Below are positions 13,339-25,972 of a DNA stretch of 64,000 nucleotides, piece by piece. The position numbers and the translations under genes were made by a program. The first letter of the stretch is position 1; each line of letters begins with the position of its first letter. Source of the DNA: Callipepla californica brunnescens (taxonomy: Eukaryota; Chordata; Aves; Galliformes; Odontophoridae); contig JALIRH010000120.1 of assembly GCA_023055505.1 (NCBI GenBank), positions 620,001 through 684,000 on the forward strand, written 5' to 3'. Under the pieces are notes generated by a model. The model ran no database searches and was not told where the DNA came from. It saw only the letters and a list, made by a program, of their open reading frames with translations.

Positions 13339-16300
13339 CCCTAAATCTGTCCCTGAGCCTAACCTTCAACCTTACCCTAACCTTAACCCTAACCCTGTTC
13401 CATTCTCTAAACATATCTGTAAGCATTACCTTCATCCTAACTCGAACTCTACCCTAACCCTATCCCTTTGACCCCAACACAAAACCCAGATTGAGCCTGA
13501 CCCTAACCTAGGTAGCATAAAGTGTATGTAGGGTGAATTTGAGTTTTAGGGTCAAAGTTAAATTGTTAGTTTTAGGGTTAGGGTGAAGGATTGCTTTAGT
13601 TCTAGTATTAGGGTGTTTGGGGTTAGGGTTAGGGTAAGGATTTTGGAGTGGATTAGGTTTAGGGTCAGGTTTGGGGGAGTTTTGGGGTTAGGGTTAGATT
13701 TAGGATTAGGGTTAGCAAAAAAGGTGTTTTAGTTTTAGTTTAGGTTAGTGCTAGGATTAGGTTGAGTGTTCTTGTGAAGTTTAGGTTTAGGGTTAGGTTT
13801 AGGTTTAGATTGAGGTTTAGGGTAAGGAGTAGGGTTCATTTGACTTTTAGGGTCAGAGTAGAGTTAAGTCGTGTTAGGGTTAAGGTTAAGAACAGGATTC
13901 AGATTCCAATTAGGTTTTGGGTTCCTACTAGGGATAGGCCTCAAATTAGTGTTAAGGTTAGGGTTAGGGTTAGGTATAGGGAAAGGGTTAGTGTTAAGGC
14001 CAGGGCAAGTGTATGGTTTAGGGTAAAGATTGGATTTAGGGTTAGGTTTAGATGTAGGTTTGGTTTGATCGTTAGGGTGTGAGAAGGCACCGGCCTTGGA
14101 TTTCATTTGGAGATTGGGTAAGGTTTAGGAATAGGAATAACATTGGTGTTTAAAAGATGATTAGTGTTAGTATTAGGGATAGGGTTACGGTTAGAGTTTA
14201 GTTAGGGTTGTTAGTTTTAGAGTGAGGGATAGGGGTATGGTTTGGTCTAGTACTTGGGTTAGGGTTTGGGATAGTCCTAGCATTAGTGTTAGGGTTAGGG
14301 TTCCGTTAGGGTTGTGGTAATCTGATGCTAGGTGTCGGGATTAGGGTTGTGCTTAAATGTGGGTTTGGTTTGAGGGTCAGAGTTAGGGTTAGGGTAGAGT
14401 TAGAATTAGGGTAAGAGTTAGGATTAGGTTTAGGATTAGGATAAAGATTAGGTTAGGATTAGTGTTGGCTTTAGGGTTGTGTCTGGGAGAAGGGTTAGTG
14501 TTAGGGATAGACTTAGGGTAAGAGTAAGTGTTAGGAATAGGCATAGGTTTTGGGAAAGTTTCAGAGTTTGGACTGGATTTATGATTAGGGTTAGGGACAA
14601 AGATTTTTTGAGATTTGTGATTAGATTTAGGGAGAAAAGTAGGCTGACTTGTGGTGTTAGCAGTAGGTTTAGGTTTAGGTTTAGGTTTAGGATTCCATTT
14701 GTATTTATTGATCGAGGTTGGGTTAGTTTGAGTGTAAAGGTCAGAGTAGGGTTAGGCCTTGGGATAGGGTTAAGGTTTGGAATAGGATTAGGATTCAAAT
14801 GATGTTACGGGTTGGTGTTAGGGTTAGGGAAAGGTTAGGATCAGGGTTGAGGTCAGGGTTAGGTATAGGAAAAGGGTTAGTGTTAGGGCTAGGGCAATTG
14901 GAAGGGTTAGGCTTAGGCTTAGATATTAGGGTTAGGTTTAGGCGGAGGTTTGGTTCGAGTGTCAGGGTGAGAGAAGGGGTAGGCCTGGGGTTTGGTTTTG
15001 GGTTACATCATACAAATCATCACATACATTAGCTGGGGTGGGAGGTGCAAGGAACAGCCAGCAAAGTGCTGAGTTCATTCCAATCAGAGGACCTGAAGAT
15101 CGGGTAGCTACTATCAAACCGTTTGTGTTGCCAATTCCGATGATATTTATGGGGCCCTGATGTTATGGTTCAGTGGGGAGTCACTATCAAGTCCAAACCC
15201 AATCCAAACCCCAAACCTACTCCTATTCCTAAACCTTATCTTAACCCTAAACCAAACCCAAACCCAAGGCCCTCCCCTTCTCTCAGCCTAACACTCAAAC
15301 TAACCTAAACCCGAAACTAACCCTACATTTATCCTAATCTTATCCATATTCTAAGGCCTAACCCTACTCTGACCAGAAAGCTCATGTTGTCTAAAATCTA
15401 CCCCTTACCTAAAACCTAAATCGACAAAAAAACCTAACCCGAAACCTCAACCTAACTCTTCTCCTAACTAGAACACCAGCACTTCACCTTACCCTAACTG
15501 GAAACCTAGGACTAAATCCTTACCTTGTCCAGAACCCTATTCCTAACCCAAACCAGAATTCTAACCTCTACCCTAACCAAAACCCTTCCCCTAAACCTAA
15601 ACCTAATGCTACCCTCAACCAAACCCTAGCCCTAAATCCTACCCTAAAACCAACACCACGTTTAAGCTCAAACCTCAAGCCTCAAAGAAAGCATCAGATT
15701 ACCGCAGATCTCACCTAACACTAACCCCAATCCAATCCCTACTACTAACCCCAAACCCAAACCAAACACCAAAACTATTCCTATTCCTAAACCTAACACT
15801 AAGCCAGAACCAAACCCAAGGCCTACCCCTTCTCTCAGCCTGACACTCAAACTAACCTAGACCTGAACGCAACGCTAAATCAAATACTAAAACTCACCCT
15901 TAGCCAAGGCCCTTTTAGGACCCTTCCCTGGTCCTAAAACTAAAGAGAACCCTACCCCTTCCACTAAACCTTCATCTACATCCCTAACCCTTACCCTAAA
16001 CCTAAATCTACACCAAAACCTAACCCTAACCCTAACATGTCTTCTAACTGTAAAACTAACGCTTCACCTAACCCGAACTGAAACCCTAGGACTAAACCTT
16101 ACCTAACACCTAGCTATATTCCTAACCCTATCCTGAAACCTAACGTTAACCCTAACCCTAAAAACAACTTGGAACCAAACCCTAACCCTAACCTAACCCT
16201 TATCAGAACCCTATATCTAATCCTAACCGTTACCTCAATTGAACTCCAATTCTTCCTGAAATGTAAATGGGACCTTAAAACCAACCCCAGATTGAAGCCC

Positions 16301-18020
16301 AACCCTAAACCTAACACAAAGCATTAGATTACCACAGCCATCACCTAACTCTAACCCCAGCCTTAACGCTAATACTATCCCAAACACTATTCCAATTCCT
16401 AAACCCAACACAAACCCAAAAACACAAAGCCTACAATTCTCACAGCCTAACACTGAAAGGAAACCTAAATCTTACCCTAACTCTAAAACTAATCCAAAGC
16501 ATGACCACAATTTCAACTCTAAATCTACCTTCAAACTAAAGCTGACCCTAACACCAACCTCAAGTAAAAGCCCAACCCTAAGCCTAACACAAAGCATTAG
16601 ATTACCACAACGCTCACCTAACTTCTAACCCCCACCCTAACACTAATACTAAAGCAATCAGATTCCAAATACTAACCCAAGTCCTATTCTGAAACCCAAA
16701 ACTATTCCAAAAACAAACCCAAGGCCTAACCTTTCTCTCACCCTAACAATCAAAGAAAACCTATTCCTAAACCTAATCCTAAATCTAGTCCTAACCCTAA
16801 CCCTCACCCTTAATCTAACCCCAACCCCCACCCAGAAGCTAACACTTAGCATTGTACAATACCTAAACGTACCCCTAATCCTTATCACTAAACCTAAAAG
16901 GAACCTGAAACATAGTGCTAAATCCGAACCCTAACCCTGAAGACTAACGCTAACAATGAACCAATTCCTATACCTTTTCCTTCCTCCAAATTGATTCCTA
17001 GCACTAACCCTAACCCTACATTAACCCTATCCTAACCCTAACCCTAACCCTAGCCCAAAACTACATTAACCCTAACCCTAACCCTAACCCTAACCCTAGC
17101 CCTAACCTAACTCTAACCCTAACCCTAACCCTAAACCTAATGCTAACCCTTACCCTACCCTAACCCTAACCCTACCATACCCTAACCCTAACCTACCCTA
17201 ACCCTACCCTAACCCTAACCCTAACCCTAATCCTAACCCTAACCCTAACCCTAACCCTACCCTAACCCTAACCCTAACCCTAACCCTAACCCTAACCTTT
17301 ACCCTTACCCTAACCCTAGCCTAACCCAAACCCTAACCCTAACCCCACCCTAACCCTAACCCTAACCCTAACCCTACCCCTAACCCTACTTTACCCTAAC
17401 CCTAATCCTAACACTAACTCTAACTTTATTCCTTACCCTAACACTAATCCAATCCCGAACCCTAACCCTAATCCTAGCCCTAACTCTAACTTTATTCGTA
17501 ACCCTACCCCTAATCCAAACAATAACCCTTACCCTAATCAAACCCTATCCCTATTCCTAACCCTTACCCTAACCGTATCACAATCCCTATCCTATCTCTT
17601 ACCATAACCCAAACCCTCACCTAACCATAACCCTAACCCTAACCCTAACCCTATCCCTAACCCTTACCCTAACCCTAACCCTACCCTAACCTTAACTCTA
17701 CCCTAACCGTATCCCTACCCTAACCCTAACCCTAATCCTAGCCCTTACTCTAACTTTATTCCTAACCCTACCCCTGATCCAAACACTAACCCTAACCTTA
17801 ATGTAACCCTAACCCTATTCCTAACCCTTACCCTAACTGTATCCCATTCCCTATCCTAACTCTTACCATAACCCTAACCCTGATGCTAATGCTAACCCTA
17901 ACCCTGAATCTAACCCTTACCCTAACCCTATCCCTTACCCAGAAGCTAACACTTAGCGTTGTACAATACCTAACCGTACCCTAACCCTATCCCTAAACCT
18001 AAAAGGAACCCAAACTCTAA
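13339..18020 (+). repeat. Array unit 4 (long form)
   Basis: 4682 bp. It retains the 354 bp segment (about 17623-17978) with minor differences from unit 1, such as CTCACCTAACCATAACC near 17617. The viral fragment is at 15004-15193. Confidence 0.9.
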
Positions 18021-21000
18021 CCCTAAATCTGTCCCTGAGCCTAACCTTCAACCTTACCCTAACCTTAACCCTAACCCTGTTCCATTCTCTAAACATATCT
18101 GTAAGCATTACCTTCATCCTAACTCGAACTCTACCCTAACCCTATCCCTTTGACCCCAACACAAAACCCAGATTGAGCCTGACCCTAACCTAGGTAGCAT
18201 AAAGTGTATGTAGGGTGAATTTGAGTTTTAGGGTCAAAGTTAAATTGTTAGTTTTAGGGTTAGGGTGAAGGATTGCTTTAGTTCTAGTATTAGGGTGTTT
18301 GGGGTTAGGGTTAGGGTAAGGATTTTGGAGTGGATTAGGTTTAGGGTCAGGTTTGGGGGAGTTTTGGGGTTAGGGTTAGATTTAGGATTAGGGTTAGCAA
18401 AAAAGTTGTTTTAGTTTTAGTTTAGGTTAGTGCTAGGATTAGGTTGAGTGTTCTTGTGAAGTTTAGGTTTAGGGTTAGGTTTAGGTTTAGATTGAGGTTT
18501 AGGGTAAGGAGTAGGGTTAATTTGACTTTTAGGGTCAGAGTAGAGTTAAGTCGTGTTAGGGTTAAGGTTAAGAACAGGATTCAGATTCCAATTAGGTTTT
18601 GGGTTCCTACTAGGGATAGGCCTCAAATTAGTGTTAAGGTTAGGGTTAGGGTTAGGTATAGGGAAAGGGTTAGTGTTAAGGCCAGGGCAAGTGTATGGTT
18701 TAGGGTAAAGATTGGATTTAGGGTTAGGTTTAGATGTAGGTTTGGTTTGATCGTTAGGGTGTGAGAAGGCACCGGCCTTGGATTTCATTTGGAGATTGGG
18801 TAAGGTTTAGGAATAGGAATAACATTGGTGTTTAAAAGATGATTAGTGTTAGTATTAGGGATAGGGTTACGGTTAGAGTTTAGTTAGGGTTGTTAGTTTT
18901 AGAGTGAGGGATAGGGGTATGGTTTGGTCTAGTACTTGGGTTAGGGTTTGGGATAGTCCTAGCATTAGTGTTAGGGTTAGGGTTCCGTTAGGGTTGTGGT
19001 AATCTGATGCTAGGTGTCGGGATTAGGGTTGTGCTTAAATGTGGGTTTGGTTTGAGGGTCAGAGTTAGGGTTAGGGTAGAGTTAGAATTAGGGTAAGAGT
19101 TAGGATTAGATTTAGGATTAGGATAAAGATTAGGTTAGGATTAGTGTTGGCTTTAGGGTTGTGTCTGGGAGAAGGGTTAGTGTTAGGGATAGACTTAGGG
19201 TAAGAGTAAGTGTTAGGAATAGGCATAGGTTTTGGGAAAGTTTCAGAGTTTGGACTGGATTTATGATTAGGGTTAGGGACAAAGATTTTTTGAGATTTGT
19301 GATTAGATTTAGGGAGAAAAGTAGGCTGACTTGTGGTGTTAGCAGTAGGTTTAGGTTTAGGTTTAGGTTTAGGATTCCATTTGTATTTATTGATCGAGGT
19401 TGGGTTAGTTGGAGTGTAAAGGTCAGAGTAGGGTTAGGCCTTGGGATAGGGTTAAGGTTTGGAATAGGATTAGGATTCAAATGATGTTACGGGTTGGTGT
19501 TAGGGTTAGGGAAAGGTTAGGATCAGGGTTGAGGTCAGGGTTAGGTATAGGAAAAGGGTTAGTGTTAGGGCTAGGGCAATTGGAAGGGTTAGGCTTAGGC
19601 TTAGATATTAGGGTTAGGTTTAGGCGGAGGTTTGGTTTGAGTGTCAGGGTGAGAGAAGGGGTAGGCCTGGGGTTTGGTTTTGGGTTACATCATACAAATC
19701 ATCACATACATTAGCTGGGGTGGGAGGTGCAAGGAACAGCCAGCAAAGTGCTGAGTTCATTCCAATCAGAGGACCTGAAGATCGGGTAGCTACTATCAAA
19801 CCGTTTGTGTTGCCAATTCCGATGATATTTATGGGGCCCTGATGTTATGGTTCAGTGGGGAGTCACTATCAAGTCCAAACCCAATCCAAACCCCAAACCT
19901 ACTCCTATTCCTAAACCTTATCTTAACCCTAAACCAAACCCAAACCCAAGGCCCTCCCCTTCTCTCAGCCTAACACTCAAACTAACCTAAACCCGAAACT
20001 AACCCTACATTTATCCTAATCTTATCCATATTCTAAGGCCTAACCCTACTCTGACCAGAAAGCTCATGTTGTCTAAAATCTACCCCTTACCTAAAACCTA
20101 AATCGACAAAAAAACCTAACCCGAAACCTCAACCTAACTCTTCTCCTAACTAGAACACCAGCACTTCACCTTACCCTAACTGGAAACCTAGGACTAAATC
20201 CTTACCTTGTCCAGAACCCTATTCCTAACCCAAACCAGAATTCTAACCTCTACCCTAACCAAAACCCTTCCCCTAAACCTAAACCTAATGCTACCCTCAA
20301 CCAAACCCTAGCCCTAAATCCTACCCTAAAACCAACACCACGTTTAAGCTCAAACCTCAAGCCTCAAAGAAAGCATCAGATTACCGCAGATCTCACCTAA
20401 CACTAACCCCAATCCAATCCCTACTACTAACCCCAAACCCAAACCAAACACCAAAACTATTCCTATTCCTAAACCTAACACTAAGCCAGAACCAAACCCA
20501 AGGCCTACCCCTTCTCTCAGCCTGACACTCAAACTAACCTAGACCTGAACGCAACGCTAAATCAAATACTAAAACTCACCCTTAGCCAAGGCCCTTTTAG
20601 GACCCTTCCCTGGTCCTAAAACTAAAGAGAACCCTACCCCTTCCACTAAACCTTCATCTACATCCCTAACCCTTACCCTAAACCTAAATCTACACCAAAA
20701 CCTAACCCTAACCCTAACATGTCTTCTAACTGTAAAACTAACGCTTCACCTAACCCGAACTGAAACCCTAGGACTAAACCTTACCTAACACCTAGCTATA
20801 TTCCTAACCCTATCCTGAAACCTAACGTTAACCCTAACCCTAAAAACAACTTGGAACCAAACCCTAACCCTAACCTAACCCTTATCAGAACCCTATATCT
20901 AATCCTAACCGTTACCTCAATTGAACTCCAATTCTTCCTGAAATGTAAATGGGACCTTAAAACCAACCCCAGATTGAAGCCCAACCCTAAACCTAACACA

Positions 21001-22348
21001 AAGCATTAGATTACCACAGCCATCACCTAACTCTAACCCCAGCCTTAACGCTAATACTATCCCAAACACTATTCCAATTCCTAAACCCAACACAAACCCA
21101 AAAACACAAAGCCTACAATTCTCACAGCCTAACACTGAAAGGAAACCTAAATCTTACCCTAACTCTAAAACTAATCCAAAGCATGACCACAATTTAAACT
21201 CTAAATCTACCTTCAAACTAAAGCTGACCCTAACACCAACCTCAAGTAAAAGCCCAACCCTAAGCCTAACACAAAGCATTAGATTACCACAACGCTCACC
21301 TAACTTCTAACCCCCACACTAACACTAATACTAAAGCAATCAGATTCCAAATACTAACCCAATTCCTATTCTGAAACCCAAAACTATTCCAAAAACAAAC
21401 CCAAGGCCTAACCTTTCTCTCACCCTAACAATCAAAGAAAACCTATTCCTAAACCTAATCCTAAATCTAGTCCTAACCCTAACCCTCACCCTTAATCTAA
21501 CCCCAACCCCCACCCAGAAGCTAACACTTAGAATTGTACAATACCTAAATGTACCCCTAATCCTTATCACTAAACCTAAAAGGAACCTGAAACATAGTGC
21601 TAAATCCGAACCCTAACCCTGAAGACTAACGCTAACAATGAACCAATTCCTATACCTTTTCCTTCCTCCAAATTGATTCCTAGCACTAACCCTAACCCTA
21701 CATTAACCCTATCCTAACCCTAACCCTAACCCTAGCCCTAAACTACATTAACCCTAACCCTAACCCTAAACCTAACCCTAGCCCTAACCTAACTCTAACC
21801 CTAACCCTAACCCTAAACCTAATGCTAACCCTTACCCTACCCTAACCCTAACCCTACCATACCCTAACCCTAACCTACCCTAACCCTACCCTAACCCTAA
21901 CCCTAACCCTAATCCTAACCCTAACCCTAACCCTAACCCTACCCTAACCCTAACCCTGACCCTAACCCTAACCCTAACCTTTACCCTTACCCTAACCCTA
22001 GCCTAACCCAAACCCTAACCCTAACCCCACCCTAACCCTAACCCTAACCCTAACCCTACCCCTAACCCTACTTTACCCTAACCCTAATCCTAACACTAAC
22101 TCTAACTTTATTCCTTACCCTAACACTAATCCAATCCCGAACCCTAACCCTAATCCTAGCCCTAACTCTAACTTTATTCGTAACCCTACCCCTAATCCAA
22201 ACAATAACCCTTACCCTAATCAAACCCTATCCCTATTCCTAACCCTTACCCTAACCGTATCACAATCCCTATCCTATCTCTTACCATAACCCAAACCCTA
22301 ACCGTACCCTAACCCTATCCCTAAACCTAAAAGGAACCCAAGCTCTAA
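18021..22348 (+). repeat. Array unit 5 (short form)
   Basis: 4328 bp with the viral fragment at 19686-19875. It has private changes such as TTTGGTTTGAGTG near 19632, where the others have TTCGAGTG, and ACTTAGAATTG near 21527, where the others have TTAGCATTG. Confidence 0.9.
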
Positions 22349-24203
22349 CCCTAAATCTGTCCCTGAGCCTAACCTTCAACCTTACCCTAACCTTAACCCT
22401 AACCCTGTTCCATTCTCTAAACATATCTGTAAGCATTACCTTCATCCTAACTCGAACTCTACCCTAACCCTATCCCTTTGACCCCAACACAAAACCCAGA
22501 TTGAGCCTGACCCTAACCTAGGTAGCATAAAGTGTATGTAGGGTGAATTTGAGTTTTAGGGTCAAAGTTAAATTGTTAGTTTTAGGGTTAGGGTGAAGGA
22601 TTGCTTTAGTTCTAGTATTAGGGTGTTTGGGGTTAGGGTTAGGGTAAGGATTTTGGAGTGGATTAGGTTTAGGGTCAGGTTTGGGGGAGTTTTGGGGTTA
22701 GGGTTAGATTTAGGATTAGGGTTAGCAAAAAAGGTGTTTTAGTTTTAGTTTAGGTTAGTGCTAGGATTAGGTTGAGTGTTCTTGTGAAGTTTAGGTTTAG
22801 GGTTAGGTTTAGGTTTAGATTGAGGTTTAGGGTAAGGAGTAGGGTTAATTTGACTTTTAGGGTCAGAGTAGAGTTAAGTCGTGTTAGGGTTAAGGTTAAG
22901 AACAGGATTCAGATTCCAATTAGGTTTTGGGTTCCTACTAGGGATAGGCCTCAAATTAGTGTTAAGGTTAGGGTTAGGGTTAGGTATAGGGAAAGGGTTA
23001 GTGTTAAGGCCAGGGCAAGTGTATGGTTTAGGGTAAAGATTGGATTTAGGGTTAGGTTTAGATGTAGGTTTGGTTTGATCGTTAGGGTGTGAGAAGGCAC
23101 CGGCCTTGGATTTCATTTGGAGATTGGGTAAGGTTTAGGAATAGGAATAACATTGGTGTTTAAAAGATGATTAGTGTTAGTATTAGGGAGAGGGTTACGG
23201 TTAGAGTTTAGTTAGGGTTGTTAGTTTTAGAGTGAGGGATAGGGGTATGGTTTGGTCTAGTACTTGGGTTAGGGTTTGGGATAGTCCTAGCATTAGTGTT
23301 AGGGTTAGGGTTCCGTTAGGGTTGTGGTAATCTGATGCTAGGTGTCGGGATTAGGGTTGTGCTTAAATGTGGGTTTGGTTTGAGGGTCAGAGTTAGGGTT
23401 AGGGTAGAGTTAGAATTAGGGTAAGAGTTAGGATTAGGTTTAGGATTAGGATAAAGATTAGGTTAGGATTAGTGTTGGCTTTAGGGTTGTGTCTGGGAGA
23501 AGGGTTAGTGTTAGGGATAGACTTAGGGTAAGAGTAAGTGTTAGGAATAGGCATAGGTTTTGGGAAAGTTTCAGAGTTTGGACTGGATTTATGATTAGGG
23601 TTAGGGACAAAGATTTTTTGAGATTTGTGATTAGATTTAGGGAGAAAAGTAGGCTGACTTGTGGTGTTAGCAGTAGGTTTAGGTTTAGGTTTAGGTTTAG
23701 GATTCCATTTGTATTTATTGATCGAGGTTGGGTTAGTTGGAGTGTAAAGGTCAGAGTAGGGTTAGGCCTTGGGATAGGGTTAAGGTTTGGAATAGGATTA
23801 GGATTCAAATGATGTTACGGGTTGGTGTTAGGGTTAGGGAAAGGCTAGGATCAGGGTTGAGGTCAGGGTTAGGTATAGGAAAAGGGTTAGTGTTAGGGCT
23901 AGGGCAATTGGAAGGGTTAGGCTTAGGCTTAGATATTAGGGTTAGGTTTAGGCGGAGGTTTGGTTCGAGTGTCAGGGTGAGAGAAGGGGTAGGCCTGGGG
24001 TTTGGTTTTGGGTTACATCATACAAATCATCCCATACATTAGCTGGGGTGGGAGGTGCAAGGAACAGCCAGCAAAGTGCTGAGTTCATTCCAATCAGAGG
24101 ACCTGAAGATCGGGTAGCTACTATCAAACCGTTTGTGTTGCCAATTCCGATGATATTTATGGGGCCCTGATGTTATGGTTCAGTGGGGAGTCACTATCAA
24201 GTC
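22349..24203 (+). repeat. Array unit 6, truncated where viral sequence takes over
   Basis: Identical in layout to the other units through the G-rich arm and the viral fragment (24014-24203). The sequence then continues as ERV instead of the C-rich arm. The fragment carries CATCCCATAC where the other copies have CATCACATAC. Confidence 0.9.
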
Positions 24204-24930
24204 AGATTTTCGGGAGGGGGCCATTGAGAGGTGCGACGCCCTTAAGCTAATATGGAAAACAGATACCCCTAGATGGGTGGATCAATGGCCCTTTCCGCTA
24301 GAAAAACTTGGCGCCCTCCAAGACTTGGTAGCGGAACAATTAGCAAAAGGACATACTGTACCTCCACTAATCCTTGGAACTCACCTGGATTTGTCATTAA
24401 GAAACAAACTGGTCAATGGCGCTTGTTCCATGACCTCAGAAAAATGAATGATTCTATGGAAAATATGGGAGCCCTTCAACCAGGCCTCCTGTCACCCACT
24501 ATGATTCCCCGAGACTGGCATTTGACTGGCACTGATCTTCAAGACTGCTTTTTTAATAGTCCATTACACCCTGAGGATGCCCCTCCATTTGCTTTTTCAG
24601 TTCCAAGCATCAACATGCAAGCCCCGTTGCAGAGATACCAGTGGGTTGTGCTGCCACAAGGAATGAAAAATAGCCCCACCATTTGTCAGTGGTATGTAGC
24701 TAAAGTGCTTAGCCCCATTCCAGACACAATGCCAAATGTTTTATCGTATCATTAGATGGACGACATCTTAGTGGCCGCGCAACATCACGAGATCATGGAG
24801 GAAGCAGTAGCCCTCCTTACAACTGCTGTTAATTCGGCAGGTTTCTGTATTGCGCCTGAAAAAATGCAGAAAACATCACCATGGAAATATTTAGGCTGGT
24901 GCATCAGAGCCCAGACTATCATTCCCTAGC
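24014..24930 (+). pseudogene. pol: ERV protease C-terminus and reverse transcriptase (broken)
   Basis: Protease tail and RT N-terminus are at 24014-24390. The frame then shifts near 24360-24380, and fingers/palm sequence follows to about 24752, including FHDLRKMN, the DLQDCFF catalytic-D region and [13 protein letters not shown]. An in-frame TAG at 24753-24755 falls immediately before the MDD of the active-site motif, and RT-like sequence continues in that frame to a further stop near 24927. The frameshift near 24160 is shared with the fragments in the array. Polymerase is therefore inactive in this copy. Confidence 0.88.
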
Positions 24931-25950
24931 CCTTACAAAGACAAACTGATGTGAAAAATTGACACGATGTACAAAAATGGTTGGGATCAATTAACTGGGT
25001 CTGAGCGCTCTTGGGTATCTCTAATGCAGACTTGTATCCTCTTTTGGAACTACTGAAAGGGGATTCTGATTTACACTCTCCCTGCCGTCTTGGCTCTGAA
25101 GTGGCTAGTGCCTTGCAAAAAGTTGCTGCAGCTAGCACTAACAGACAAGCTCATCGGTGTGCCCCGGAGTTACCTTTTTTTCTAATGATCCTCAACCCTG
25201 CTCGACAACCTCATGCGCTAATTTTTCAGTGGGATTTTCAAAGGCCAGACCCACTATTCATTATTGAATGGATTTTTTTGCCAAACCAGTTGACAAAGAC
25301 AATCCTGACACAGCATGAGATGTTTGCTTCCCTGAGAATCAAAGCTAGGCAGCGCTTGCTGATGTTATCAGGGGTAGACTTTTCCTCTAGTTGTTTACCT
25401 GTGACAAATGTGTATTTACAATGGCTTGATCAGCAAGCAGATGCCTTTAGCATGGCATTGGCAAGCTATACAGGCAGCCTTACTTCCCACGCACCGTCAC
25501 ACAAGCTATTGAACCTCAATGTTCACTTCACATCCACACCAAAAAGAAGTGATCAGCTGCTGCAGGCCCTTACCAGATTACGGATGGGTCTGGAAGATCA
25601 CACAAATCAGTTATTTGATGGTGGGATAATCAACAGAAGCAATGGGATTCGGATATTGAAATTGTTTCTGGTTCTCCACAAATAGTGGAACCAGCTGCTG
25701 TTGTCCGAGTTTTTTGGAAATGGTCCACACCTTTCAATCCTATTACCGACTCAGCTTCTGTTGCAGGAATTGTTCAGCGAGCAGAAGCATCCATATTACG
25801 CAATATTTCTCACTCTTCATTGTTTATTTTGTTCCAGGAACTTTTTTTTTTTTAGACTCCCACACTCATCCTTATTTTGTAATGCACATCTGCTCACACA
25901 CATCTTTACCTGGTTTCACGGCAGAAGGGAATCTCAAGCTGATATGTCCG
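24931..25950 (+). pseudogene. ERV RT connection/RNase H region, heavily degraded
   Basis: Lies between recognisable RT and integrase. Short runs still look pol-like (for example DVQKWLGSINW near 24960-25000, then the open stretch 25011-25685), but frames switch repeatedly and I cannot place the RNase H acidic residues. A T-tract lies near 25840-25854. The assignment to the connection/RNase H domain rests mainly on position. Confidence 0.6.
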
Positions 25951-25972
25951 TGTTTTACCAGACCGAATAGCG

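Larger units (their letters stand above)
1..24203. repeat. Subtelomeric macrosatellite array, 4.3/4.7 kb units
   Basis: Tandem head-to-tail array. Taking CCCTAAATCTGTCCCTGAGC as the phase marker, copies begin at 1, 4683, 9011, 13339, 18021 and 22349, giving lengths 4682, 4328, 4328, 4682 and 4328, with a sixth copy cut at 24203. Units are nearly identical apart from scattered single-base differences and a 354 bp length difference. Each unit consists of a short C-rich stretch, a polarity switch near unit position 170-205, a G-rich arm to about 1665, a 190 bp retroviral fragment (1666-1855), and a C-rich arm to the end. Most of both arms is degenerate telomeric hexamer. The open frames inside are dipeptide-like (VR, LG, NP, LT) and follow from hexamer composition, so I do not call them genes. 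Confidence 0.95.
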
